Of a DNA stretch of 39,014 bases, positions 24,110 to 32,731 are shown in pieces (position 1 is the first letter of the stretch; every line of letters starts with the position of its first letter). Origin of the DNA: Deltaproteobacteria bacterium (GTDB taxonomy: Bacteria; Desulfobacterota; Desulfobulbia; Desulfobulbales; Desulfocapsaceae); the NCBI GenBank assembly GCA_024280265.1, contig JAJRQL010000070.1, positions 1-39,014 of the forward strand, given 5' to 3'. Both the position numbers and the translations under genes were made by a program. The notes under the pieces are model-generated. The model searched no databases. It was not told the DNA's origin and saw nothing but the letters and a program-made list of their open reading frames with translations.

Positions 24110-24281
24110 AAAATTATCACCGGAAATTGAACTGAGCGGTCTGGCCACCAGAGCAGAGTACACTGCACCGGAAATCACCGTATTAGGCACAGCCGAAGAA
24201 CTCACCAGGGCTAATGAGGACTGTACTAATACCGATTGTGCATTTCCTGGTGCTACCGGCTGTGACGATGTCTGCAGTTAA
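24093..24281 (+). CDS. Lasso peptide precursor (A)
   Basis: This 62-residue peptide starts inside the end of the cyclase gene (17-base overlap). The leader holds the B1-recognition pattern YTAPEITVLGTAEELTR, with Tyr23, Pro26, Ile28, Gly32 and the penultimate leader Thr38 in standard lasso spacing. That predicts cleavage after Arg39. The remaining 23-residue core begins ANEDCTNTD, placing Asp at position 9 as acceptor for a ring closed on Ala1. The tail has Cys10, Cys18 and Cys22, and Cys5 lies in the ring. The last residue is Ser. Ala at position 1 is uncommon but known. Product mass and activity cannot be judged from the DNA. Confidence 0.88.
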   Translation: MSQHNEKLSPEIELSGLATRAEYTAPEITVLGTAEELTRANEDCTNTDCAFPGATGCDDVCS

Positions 24282-24341
24282 TCCAGCCTGAGTACAACGA
24301 TAATTCACAACATCACCTTCCGTACTTAAGGAGTATTCTGT

Positions 24342-25235
24342 TTGTTCTATTACTCGGCGTACGGGGTTCTTATACAATCTGACTGCCCTCTTCCAGGTTT
24401 CTCTGAAAGCTCCCGCGACACCCCGGATATCTCAATTTTGAGGAATCTTCCTCTTCCGGCATCACACCAGAAACCATCCAGCATATCCCTTTTTCAATCA
24501 GATAATGGTCTCTGTGTTCATTGGCCAGGTGTCGCTTCCTATACGATATGTGAAGGCAGGCGAGTCATCATCACTCCCACAGAGAATGGGCGGGCTAATC
24601 TGGAACAGCAACCACTGTACGGTATTGTGCTTGCGGCAATTCTTCAGCAACGAGGTCTCCTCATTCTGCATGGTAGTTCAGTGGAAATTAACGGCCGTGG
24701 CTTACTTATCATCGGCCAGAAAGGGTATGGAAAATCAACAATAACCGCATCCCTGCTTACCAGGGGACACGGTTTTCTCACCGATGATGTCACAGCACTG
24801 AAAATACACAAGCTGCAGCCCACACAAATTCTTCCCGGTATCCCCAGACTAAAATTATGGCCGGATGCAGTACGGGTCCTTGGATTTAAACCAGAAGCTT
24901 TTCCACTTGTGGCCCCCACCATCCAGAAACATGTCCTATGTTACTCTGAACAGTTTAGAAATGAGACAACACCATTACAGACTATTGTAATGCTCAAATA
25001 TGGTAATACCACTAAACTGACAACACTTTCAGAAAAAGAAAAGAGTTTATGCTTGCTTGGGAATCAATATTTTTCCAGATACCACCATGCATTCAACAAG
25101 GAAAGTCACCACATCATCTTCCAGCAATGCACAGATCTTGCCCGGCAGTGTGATATCGTGCAATTACAAATGGTGCGGGACATCACCTCTCTGCCAAGGA
25201 TTACAACCATATTGGAAGAATATATCGCTGAATGA
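24342..25235 (+). CDS. HPr-kinase-like enzyme (lasso tailoring kinase)
   Basis: This 297-residue protein carries HPr-kinase features in its C-terminal half: LILHGSSVEINGRG (His110), the P-loop GQKGYGKST (125-133), and LTDDV (Asp148-149) as the catalytic acidic pair. The N-terminal half lacks the regulatory domain of true HprK. Related kinases in paeninodin-type lasso clusters phosphorylate the C-terminal Ser of the precursor, and the precursor next door ends in Ser. The start is a TTG at 24342, chosen because AAGGAG lies eight bases upstream and no nearby ATG fits. Its 3' end overlaps a small ORF by ATGA. Confidence 0.87.
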   Translation: MFYYSAYGVLIQSDCPLPGFSESSRDTPDISILRNLPLPASHQKPSSISLFQSDNGLCVHWPGVASYTICEGRRVIITPTENGRANLEQQPLYGIVLAAILQQRGLLILHGSSVEINGRGLLIIGQKGYGKSTITASLLTRGHGFLTDDVTALKIHKLQPTQILPGIPRLKLWPDAVRVLGFKPEAFPLVAPTIQKHVLCYSEQFRNETTPLQTIVMLKYGNTTKLTTLSEKEKSLCLLGNQYFSRYHHAFNKESHHIIFQQCTDLARQCDIVQLQMVRDITSLPRITTILEEYIAE

Positions 25236-25468
25236 GAAGGGACCGGGAGGCAATCAGCTTTTCTGTACTACCATTCCACAGGGAGACCACGGGTGCCTCA
25301 CGTCCAGCCTCAAGTCTTTTTGACGCTGAGACAGTGTCTTGGGCGGATAACGAACAAAGCAATTCACCCGTAGATTCAGAACTGAGAGACAGCTGGAGGA
25401 GGCTGAAAATAAAAAAACGCGAATACCGCCAACTACATTCAGCCACCGGTATTCACATTAAGGTATAA
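25232..25468 (+). CDS. Small hypothetical protein at the end of the lasso operon (78 aa)
   Basis: The ATG overlaps the kinase stop (ATGA), the same coupling seen elsewhere in the operon, giving a hydrophilic 78-residue frame with no recognised domain. Against it, the last third lies in the terminator hairpin of the convergent PEP-CTERM gene, and the composition is not clearly protein-like. It may be a spurious frame or a fast-evolving accessory peptide. Confidence 0.35.
   Translation: MRRDREAISFSVLPFHRETTGASRPASSLFDAETVSWADNEQSNSPVDSELRDSWRRLKIKKREYRQLHSATGIHIKV
25408..25456 (-). terminator. Rho-independent terminator of the PEP-CTERM gene
   Basis: On the minus strand a 10-bp stem (GTGAATACCG with CGGTATTCGC, one G-T pair) encloses an 18-base loop. 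It is followed by GTTTTTTTATTTT, a proper U-run, about 45 bases after the stop codon at 25497. It may also slow plus-strand transcripts from the lasso operon. Confidence 0.8.
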
Positions 25469-25496
25469 CTCTGTTACATCAGATAGAAAACTTACA

Positions 25497-26207
25497 CTAC
25501 TTTCGTTTTCTCCTGTAACACATTCCAAGCAAGCCGGTGACACCAACACCAAACAGCAGCATGGTGGCTGGTTCTGGAATAGGATTGGAGATATTATCAG
25601 TATCCTGATAGAACTCAAAAACATCCTTTGAAGTAAAGGCACTCCCTGTAAAGTCTATAAGCATACTCTGATAGACATCACCATAGACAGATGTACCAGT
25701 TATAGCAATATCACCGATATAAAAAACGTCTATCACGTCAGTATACGTCGTGGTGGCAAGATTACCAAAATCGATTCCAAGCGGTGAACCCATCCGAGAA
25801 CCTACAGTACCAAAGTTGACGCCATCATTATCAAATATTACATTGTTGTCAAACCCATCCAGAAATATTGATTCAATGGAGGTACCTGTGACATCAAAAA
25901 CCCAAAAGCTTCCATAATAGGTAGTCTGAGCAGGATCATCCATGTATAATGACCAACCATTACCCACTGCGCCCGTACCCGCCCCACTGGAATCCCAGCT
26001 CACGGTATCAGAGCCACCACCCTCGTAGACAACGGTAACTTCCATATCAGCCATATACAAGCCAGTAGTGTTAAATGTTGATATGCTGTCAACATACTCC
26101 ACGGTATCTGGGATTTCATTTATATTTATAGTTGCTGCCTGAGAAGATCCAAACATGGCAACAGCAAAAACACCCGTTAAAGTGGTCACCAGATAGGCTT
26201 TTTTCAT
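25497..26207 (-). CDS. PEP-CTERM sorting-signal protein
   Basis: The 236-residue secreted protein has a signal peptide (MKKAYLVTTLTGVFAVAMFG, cleavage near SSQA). A middle rich in Gly, Ser, Thr and Asp follows, and then the C-terminal tripartite signal NPIPEPATMLLFGVGVTG with a basic tail CYRRKRK. PEP-CTERM proteins are processed by exosortase (EpsH/XrtA) and reach the outer surface or biofilm matrix, often together with exopolysaccharide gene clusters like those in this window. No exosortase gene is present here, so the enzyme must lie elsewhere. The middle has no recognised domain. The gene stands alone and ends in a good terminator. Confidence 0.92.
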   Translation of the reverse strand: MKKAYLVTTLTGVFAVAMFGSSQAATININEIPDTVEYVDSISTFNTTGLYMADMEVTVVYEGGGSDTVSWDSSGAGTGAVGNGWSLYMDDPAQTTYYGSFWVFDVTGTSIESIFLDGFDNNVIFDNDGVNFGTVGSRMGSPLGIDFGNLATTTYTDVIDVFYIGDIAITGTSVYGDVYQSMLIDFTGSAFTSKDVFEFYQDTDNISNPIPEPATMLLFGVGVTGLLGMCYRRKRK

Positions 26208-26512
26208 TTTAACACCCTTTGTGATACTGATAAACTGCCATCAGCCACACACCAAGAAACCCGGTACCACAGAGCAAACACCCGGCGATACTCAGCCCAC
26301 TATTGATGCGACCGTAAAAAAAATCACTCCACACGCCTGTATAATATCATGTATTACACCCTCTGTAAATAACCAATTTTCCATTTCTTTGTTCAAACCA
26401 GGTCACGACATTGAGATGGCCAACTGCCAACTCACTCATTTTTTTTATTTGACTTTTACTCTTTCCTGTAAAATCAACCCATCCAGCTGGCAATTTCATT
26501 CCCGCGCTCGAT

Positions 26513-26550
26513 GTTGTAAAAAAAAAGAGACCACATATTTTTTTTACAAC
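26513..26550. repeat. AT-rich inverted repeat next to the glnA terminator
   Basis: GTTGTAAAAAAAA and TTTTTTTTACAAC form a perfect 13-bp stem around about 12 bases. It lies downstream of the glnA terminator on the minus strand. It may be a backup terminator or a simple sequence feature. Confidence 0.5.
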
Positions 26551-26553
26551 AAC

Positions 26554-26590
26554 AAAAAAAAGCCCTGTCAACCAGAAGGTCAACAGGGCT
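26554..26590 (-). terminator. Rho-independent terminator of glnA
   Basis: On the minus strand AGCCCTGT pairs with ACAGGGCT, with an inner ACC/GGT stem and a small loop. It is followed by a run of seven or more T. It starts about 50 bases after the glnA stop codon. Confidence 0.85.
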
Positions 26591-26642
26591 TTTGTACTCG
26601 ATGTGACTCCTCCTGTGAAATAGGGAGAGGACACTGCACTAC

Positions 26643-27971
26643 CTAGTAGATATCAAGATACTCGTCAAGTTCCCAATCGGTAACTGCGGTACGGTATCTG
26701 TCCCATTCTGCCTCTTTGGCCACAATGTATTTCTCAAAAATATGCTCCCCAAGGGTCTCTTTGGCAATGGTGCTTGCCTTAAACTCTTCGAGGGCCTCCT
26801 TGAGACTGCCGGGCATTACCACGATACCAGCCTCTTCCATCTCTGCCGCACTCATTTTGAAGATATCCCGATCAACGGAATCTGGAGGAGTAAGCTTGTT
26901 TTTCACACCGTCCAGGCCTGAGTTCAGCATCATGGCAAGTGCGAGATAGGGGTTACATGTTGGATCCGGACAACGGATCTCGGTACGGGTTCCAAGTCCG
27001 CGGGAAGCAGGGATACGAACGAGGGCTGAGCGGTTGGAAGCAGACCATGCGGCATACACAGGAGCCTCATAACCTGGAACGAGACGCTTGTAAGAGTTTA
27101 CCAGGGGATTGGTAACAGCTGCAAAGGCACGGGCATTTTTCAGAGCACCTGCAATGTAATGATACGCTGTCTCAGAAAGCTTCAACGGTCCATCCTCGTC
27201 AAAGAAGGCATTGGTGCCATCGGCATTAAAGAGAGACTGGTTGGTATGCATGCCTGATCCGTTTATACCAAAGATCGGTTTCGGCATGAAGGTGGCGTAC
27301 AGTCCATAGCGGGAAGCAACAGATTTAACAACCCACTTGAAGGTAATGGTGTTATCTGCAGCAGTAAGGGCGTCGGCATACTTAACATTAATCTCATGCT
27401 GACCCTCAGCAACTTCATGATGAGAAGCCTCAATCTCAAAGCCCATCTCCTCAAGTGTCTCAATGATCTCACGACGACAGTCGTTTCCGGTGTCCTCGGG
27501 ATCCAGGCTGAAATACCCCGCGACATCATTGGTGATGGTTGTGGCACGACCTTCCTCATCTTTTTCAAAGAGGAAGAATTCGGCTTCGGTACCCACATTC
27601 ATGGTGTAACCAAGCTCTTTGGCCTCAGCAAGAACACGTTTCAGGTTGTTACGCGGACAGCCTTCAAACGGAGTCCCATCTGATTTTGCAACATCACAGA
27701 TAATACGCGCAGCAGCGACCCCTTCCTGGTTTCTCCAGGGAAGAATGGTGAAGGTATCATAGTCAGGTTTAAGGTACATATCAGACTCATTGATACGTAC
27801 AAAGCCGTCAATGGAAGAGCCGTCAAACATCATCATGCCATCAAGGGCCTTCTCTATCTGGCTGCGTGGAATCGCAACATTTTTCATAAAACCGAAAATA
27901 TCCACAAACTGGAGGCGGAAAAAGTGAATATTTTCCTCCTCGATGGTTCTCATAATTTCATCTCTGGTCAT
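26643..27971 (-). CDS. glnA: Glutamine synthetase type I (short, alpha-like)
   Basis: This 442-residue protein matches the short GSI-alpha form (Bacillus-type, about 444 residues) rather than the 469-residue enterobacterial form. The beta-grasp domain has [20 protein letters not shown], holding the Arg (residue 59) used for feedback inhibition in GSI-alpha. Catalytic segments include [17 protein letters not shown], the metal-binding Glu/His in [26 protein letters not shown], and [10 protein letters not shown]. At the site of the adenylylated Tyr of the beta form the sequence is [10 protein letters not shown], with Phe. It makes glutamine from glutamate, ammonia and ATP, and ends the amt-glnB-glnD-glnA gene row. 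Confidence 0.96.
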   Translation of the reverse strand: MTRDEIMRTIEEENIHFFRLQFVDIFGFMKNVAIPRSQIEKALDGMMMFDGSSIDGFVRINESDMYLKPDYDTFTILPWRNQEGVAAARIICDVAKSDGTPFEGCPRNNLKRVLAEAKELGYTMNVGTEAEFFLFEKDEEGRATTITNDVAGYFSLDPEDTGNDCRREIIETLEEMGFEIEASHHEVAEGQHEINVKYADALTAADNTITFKWVVKSVASRYGLYATFMPKPIFGINGSGMHTNQSLFNADGTNAFFDEDGPLKLSETAYHYIAGALKNARAFAAVTNPLVNSYKRLVPGYEAPVYAAWSASNRSALVRIPASRGLGTRTEIRCPDPTCNPYLALAMMLNSGLDGVKNKLTPPDSVDRDIFKMSAAEMEEAGIVVMPGSLKEALEEFKASTIAKETLGEHIFEKYIVAKEAEWDRYRTAVTDWELDEYLDIY

Positions 27972-28165
27972 TCCATGATCTCCTTACTGAATTTGTTGAA
28001 TATATTCCTTTCAGTCCGCACACCTGCCAGCAGATGAAAGAAATTTCCCTTATGGGATTATAGCCATATTTTCGCAGTAAAACAGTGCATTCATCATTCA
28101 AACACTTATTTACCATTTTGCGAAAATAAAAAAAATAAAAAAATAAATATTTACAAAAATGTAAT

Positions 28166-30733
28166 TTACACTTCAGGCGACACCATCATTCCGTACCGAA
28201 TGCCGTCCCGCAACTCTTCAATGAACTGGACATCTGTCACTTTCTGCCCCTGACTGCCCAGCACATAGAAAACGTCAATCAACTGTTCCACTTCCGTTGC
28301 AATATAGGCTCGATATATATTCACCCCGAAATCTGTCAGGGCCTGGGTTATCCGGTACAACTGACCGGGGCTGTCTGCGGAATAAATCTCCACAACAGTA
28401 TACTGATCCGACGCCTCATTATCCACAACCACTCTGGTTTCGTTGATTCCCGAGGGTCGTTTACGTCTGCCAAGGCTTGAAGAGAGTTTTTTATACAATC
28501 TGTGACCAAGCCCAAGGCGATGAGTAAGGGCAAGGTTCAGATCATCATTCAGTGCCTGCCAGTCCTTCTCCTCATAACTCACACCATCTTCAGGATGGAG
28601 CTCAAGAACGTCCACCGCACTGCCATCTTTCCAGGTGAATATCTGGGCGTTCAACACGGACAGATTATGGAGACTGAGGACACCGCATATCTTCGCAAGG
28701 AGCCCACTGCGATCACGACACATGATAAGCAGCGACCACTGGCTCTGCCGTTTCTGCGGAAAGACCAGGGCCTTCTGCTGCAGCACCTGGTAGTTATCAC
28801 GATGGATCCGGATATGCCCGGCAACCGCATCCGGTGTAAAACTGAGCAGATAATCGACAGGAAGCTCAGCAACAGCCAGCCGCAGATCCTTTTCGCCGGC
28901 AACAAGAGATACAACCTGACTGCGAAGCCAATCCACCCCTTCATTTACCTGACGCACCACATCCGCAGCAGAATGCAACTGAAGATGGGGATGCACCTTC
29001 ATATACATCTCGTAGAGCAGTGCCCCTTTCCAGTCACTCCAGGCGGAGGGCCCGGTAGCATGTGAATCTGCAACAGCAATGAGATACAGCATAGCCAGTC
29101 GTTCCGCATCCCCTATGGTTTCGGCGCAGCGCCTGATAAACTTCTCATCATTCAGATCTCGACGCAAGGCGTTTTCCGGCATAAAGAGATGATACCGTAC
29201 CACAAACGCCAGACAGGCACATTCAGCCGTATCAAGACCGAGCCTGCGCCCCACCTCTCCGACCCTCTCGGAACCGATAACGGAATGATCCCCTCCTGCC
29301 CCTTTTCCAATATCATGAAGCAGAGTTGCAAGATAAAGAACATGGGAGGAAGCCACGTTCACAAAGACCGATTCTTGAGCGGCAGCAGCCAGCCGCAGCT
29401 CAGCGACACTCTGCAGGAGATGGCGGTCAACCGTATAAATATGATACACATCATGCTGCACCAGAGATTCAATAGACTTGAATTCCGGAATATAGGAAGA
29501 AAGCAGCCCGGTATCAAGCATGCACTCCAGAACAGCAAAGACACCCTGCCCCGATTCCAAAATTGCAAAGAAGGGCCTGGACATCCTTGCTGACCTGCGA
29601 ACCTTATCTGTTATCAGATTAAGGTGTGCTGTCACCATTTTCCTGGTTCTGTGATGCAGAGGGAACCCGGTTTTGGCTGAGGCCAGAAAGCAGCGCATGA
29701 GAAGGTAAGGGCGCCCCTTCAGATCTTCTTCGGAGGCAGTGAGGTGGATACGATTATTACGACTTTCTATTCCCTTTTCAATGCGTTTACTCTCCACCCC
29801 CCCGGCACCTGCAAAGCCAAGCACATCATCCACATGGTCGAAAAAAAGATCTGCGGTTACAGCAATAGTCTGCAAATGTCCATAGAGATCCCGCATAAAA
29901 TTCTCCACACCGAGAACACCCTTCCGGGTCTGATACCCAAACGCCGCCGCAACTTCTTCCTGCTGCTCAAAGTAAAGCTGGTCGTTCTTCCTGCCACTGA
30001 TGTAATGGAGCCTGTTTCGCACCCTGGAGAGCATATTCCAGGAGTCCAGAAAGGCCTCCTTTTCTGTTTCAAGAAGTATACCGGCATCGGCAATGGCCTC
30101 AAGATCAGAAAGACCGAAGACAAATGCGGCTGTCCAGAGCATGGCCTGAATATCGCGCATACCGCCTTTACTCTCCTTGATATTTGGCTCAAGAAGATAA
30201 CTGTGACTGCCAAAACGTTCCCGGCGGTCACGAAGAAAGGTCTTCATGACACGGACAAACTCATCCCGCGACCCTTCAATAAAGTCTGTCTTGTAGCGCC
30301 CACGAAGCTCGTCAAACAGCTCCCCGGAGCCGACTAGAAGCCGCGCATCAAGCATGGCAACCTGAAAAAAGAAATCCTCCCGGGCAAAGTTCAGGCATTC
30401 CTCGACCGTGCGCACTCCATGTCCAACATCAAGACCTGTATCCCAGAGTGGATAAAGCACCTCATTGGCAACTCTTTCCATCGCATCTTTTGCATCCTCC
30501 CGAAAAAGGATCAGGAGATCAATATCAGAGTACGGAAAAAGCTCACTGCGCCCATAGCCGCCAATGGCAACAAGAGACACGCCCTCCACAGTCTCTTTAT
30601 CTGCGGCAGCAGTAAAATGTCCGGCGATGAATTCATCGACCAGACGACTCTGTTCCAGAAGAAGGGCCTTACCACTCAACCCCTTCTTCCACAGTTCCTC
30701 CAGGGTCTCTCTCTGGGCACGTAGGTTAGACAT
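28166..30733 (-). CDS. glnD: Bifunctional PII uridylyltransferase/uridylyl-removing enzyme
   Basis: This 855-residue sensor of glutamine has the expected order of domains. A nucleotidyltransferase domain near residue 57 contains VAIGGYGRSELFPYSDIDLL with the two catalytic Asp. An HD hydrolase domain near residue 470 holds LATLLHDIGKGAGGDH. Two C-terminal ACT domains lie at about 664-715 (LLIMCRDRSGLLAKICGVLS) and 778-826 (YSADSPGQLYRITQALTDFG), and bind glutamine. It modifies and demodifies Tyr51 of the PII protein, whose gene starts upstream. The ATG at 30733 is 20 bases after the glnB stop, so the two are co-transcribed. Confidence 0.95.
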   Translation of the reverse strand: MSNLRAQRETLEELWKKGLSGKALLLEQSRLVDEFIAGHFTAAADKETVEGVSLVAIGGYGRSELFPYSDIDLLILFREDAKDAMERVANEVLYPLWDTGLDVGHGVRTVEECLNFAREDFFFQVAMLDARLLVGSGELFDELRGRYKTDFIEGSRDEFVRVMKTFLRDRRERFGSHSYLLEPNIKESKGGMRDIQAMLWTAAFVFGLSDLEAIADAGILLETEKEAFLDSWNMLSRVRNRLHYISGRKNDQLYFEQQEEVAAAFGYQTRKGVLGVENFMRDLYGHLQTIAVTADLFFDHVDDVLGFAGAGGVESKRIEKGIESRNNRIHLTASEEDLKGRPYLLMRCFLASAKTGFPLHHRTRKMVTAHLNLITDKVRRSARMSRPFFAILESGQGVFAVLECMLDTGLLSSYIPEFKSIESLVQHDVYHIYTVDRHLLQSVAELRLAAAAQESVFVNVASSHVLYLATLLHDIGKGAGGDHSVIGSERVGEVGRRLGLDTAECACLAFVVRYHLFMPENALRRDLNDEKFIRRCAETIGDAERLAMLYLIAVADSHATGPSAWSDWKGALLYEMYMKVHPHLQLHSAADVVRQVNEGVDWLRSQVVSLVAGEKDLRLAVAELPVDYLLSFTPDAVAGHIRIHRDNYQVLQQKALVFPQKRQSQWSLLIMCRDRSGLLAKICGVLSLHNLSVLNAQIFTWKDGSAVDVLELHPEDGVSYEEKDWQALNDDLNLALTHRLGLGHRLYKKLSSSLGRRKRPSGINETRVVVDNEASDQYTVVEIYSADSPGQLYRITQALTDFGVNIYRAYIATEVEQLIDVFYVLGSQGQKVTDVQFIEELRDGIRYGMMVSPEV

Positions 30734-30753
30734 AAGACGAAGACGACAACTGA

Positions 30754-31116
<363 letters not shown>

Positions 31117-31190
31117 TCAGCATCCCGGCAGAGACATATCACAACAGCAACAGCCTGTACAATCTCCACCGGAACACATCCCTTTCAGTA

Positions 31191-32408
31191 CTACATATTA
31201 TAACCGACTTCACCATGAGCCGTTACATCAAGACCCTGAGTTTCATCTTCAATATCTACACGTAAACCGATGCTCAAGTCTATCACTTTCAGGATAATAA
31301 AGGTCAGCACAACAGAATAAGCAATGGCCGCACCGGCACCAATGGCCTGAACACTCAGCTGCCCGGCATTTCCAAAGAAAAGACCATTTGCGCCATCCGG
31401 ATTTGCTGCGGTGGAGGCAAAAAGCCCGGTGGCCAACGCCCCCCACAATCCGCCAACACCATGAATACCCACAACGTCGAGTGAATCATCATAGCCAAAC
31501 TTGCCTTTAAGGACAACTGCTGTGTAACAGAGAACACCTGCCACCCCGCCCATGATCATGGCCGAAATCGGGCTCACAAAACCTGCCCCAGGAGTGATCG
31601 CCACCAATCCTGCCAGGGCGCCCGATGCCGCGCCAAGAACAGTTGGTTTCCCCTGCACCTTCCACTCTGCAAGAACCCAGGCCAGCAGTCCGGCACCGGT
31701 TGCAACCTGTGTGGTCATAAGGGCAAGCACCGCCACGGGGCCGGCAGAAAGCGCAGATCCCGCATTAAACCCGAACCAGCCAAACCAGAGCAGTCCAGCA
31801 CCCAGAACTGTGAGGGGCAGGGAATGGGGGTGCATGGCATCACGACCATAGCCCTTACGTTTTCCAAGCATAAGACAGGCAACAAGGGCCGCCGCCCCAG
31901 AATTGATGTGAATAACTGTGCCACCGGCGAAATCAAGGGCACCCATCTCGCCAAGCCAGCCACCCTGCCCCCATACCCAGTGACAGATTGGAAAATAGAC
32001 AAATGTTGACCAGAACACAATAAAGAGCAGATAGGATGAAAACTTCATCCGTTCAGCAATGGCACCGGTGATAAGCGCCGGGGTAATAATGGCAAACATC
32101 AACTGAAAGGCGCAAAAGAGCAGATCCGGTATGGTATCCGAGTAGGGGCCAGGGCTGAGGCCAACATTCTTCAACCCTGCATAATCAAGATTTCCGATAA
32201 AATGTCCGATATCGGGACCAAAGGCCAGCGAGTAGCCATATAGAACCCAAATCACCGTAATAACTCCCAGACAGACAAAACTCTGCATGGTAGTTGAAAG
32301 TACATTCTTACTGCGCACCAAACCACTGTAAAACAGCGCCAAACCTGGCGTCATAAGCATGACCATTGCCGTGGCAATAAGCATAAAAGCGGTATCTCCA
32401 CTGTCCAT
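31191..32408 (-). CDS. amtB: Ammonium transporter (second Amt gene in the row)
   Basis: This 405-residue protein has 11 hydrophobic helices and Amt signatures: ATAMVMLMTPGLALFYSGLV, FAIITPALITGAIAERMKFS, the pore His in PHSLPLTVLGAGLLWFGWFG, and VVGIHGVGGLWGALATG with the second pore His. It conducts ammonium or ammonia across the inner membrane. It has no separate signal peptide. It is followed after 98 bases by glnB, the usual Amt-PII pairing, so PII probably docks on it. The other Amt gene upstream is a paralogue with a different N-terminus. Confidence 0.95.
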   Translation of the reverse strand: MDSGDTAFMLIATAMVMLMTPGLALFYSGLVRSKNVLSTTMQSFVCLGVITVIWVLYGYSLAFGPDIGHFIGNLDYAGLKNVGLSPGPYSDTIPDLLFCAFQLMFAIITPALITGAIAERMKFSSYLLFIVFWSTFVYFPICHWVWGQGGWLGEMGALDFAGGTVIHINSGAAALVACLMLGKRKGYGRDAMHPHSLPLTVLGAGLLWFGWFGFNAGSALSAGPVAVLALMTTQVATGAGLLAWVLAEWKVQGKPTVLGAASGALAGLVAITPGAGFVSPISAMIMGGVAGVLCYTAVVLKGKFGYDDSLDVVGIHGVGGLWGALATGLFASTAANPDGANGLFFGNAGQLSVQAIGAGAAIAYSVVLTFIILKVIDLSIGLRVDIEDETQGLDVTAHGEVGYNM

Positions 32409-32731
32409 TTCCTACTCCATTATTGTTTTTTTTATTATTAATGGCCTCGTAAAAAACTCTTCCCTCCTTCGCTGCTTCACATTTTCAATCATCAGAGCAC
32501 ATTCCAGCACGCCGAAACAATTGAAAATATTCACACCTTGGAAGTGATATTTTCTATTTGCCCATCTTCAATTCCAGGTTTTTCCGAGCGTATCATTATT
32601 GATGTCCCAATTCCGCGAAGGCACAGCTTACGCATATTGTCTCACTGGTTCAAAAACAAGAAACACCCTGCGGTAAAATTTCCTCTGCACCTCGGTTAAG
32701 AAGAAAAATCTCCTTTCCTGACAAACACTCG
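32409..32731. other. 323-bp intergenic region between the two amt genes
   Basis: No gene is visible. It should hold the promoter of the downstream amtB on the minus strand or a read-through leader. I found no convincing sigma-54 box or hairpin terminator; a GG-N10-GC match near 32669-32684 has a poor -12 part (CCGCA). Confidence 0.5.

Larger units (their letters stand above)
26208..26642. other. 435-bp intergenic region between the PEP-CTERM gene and glnA
   Basis: No coding region is convincing here. It holds the glnA terminator (26554-26590) and an AT-rich inverted repeat (26513-26550). The rest should contain the minus-strand promoter of the PEP-CTERM gene; I see no clear consensus for it. 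An open plus-strand frame of 141 codons has no ribosome-binding site and unlikely composition. Confidence 0.55.

Noticed and set aside
24210-24281. Alternative reading of the precursor as a lanthipeptide or other cysteine-rich RiPP
   Set aside because: No lanthipeptide synthetase or radical SAM enzyme is present, while leader motif, B1, B2 and cyclase all point to a lasso peptide.
26221-26646. 141-codon open frame on the plus strand
   Set aside because: No ribosome-binding site, composition dominated by homopolymers and a terminator hairpin, and it lies in the leader of the PEP-CTERM gene.
28100-28165. AT-rich stem and T-runs after glnD as a terminator
   Set aside because: The stem is only about five A/T pairs; the region is simply AT-rich and may equally be the glnA upstream region.
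32614-32629. AGGCACAGCTTACGCA as a plus-strand sigma-54 promoter
   Set aside because: Weak -12 element, and it would point antisense into the upstream amt gene.
32669-32684. GG-N10-GC match between the amt genes as a second sigma-54 promoter
   Set aside because: The -12 part reads CCGCA instead of TTGCA and the -24 part lacks the leading T, so it is within chance expectation.
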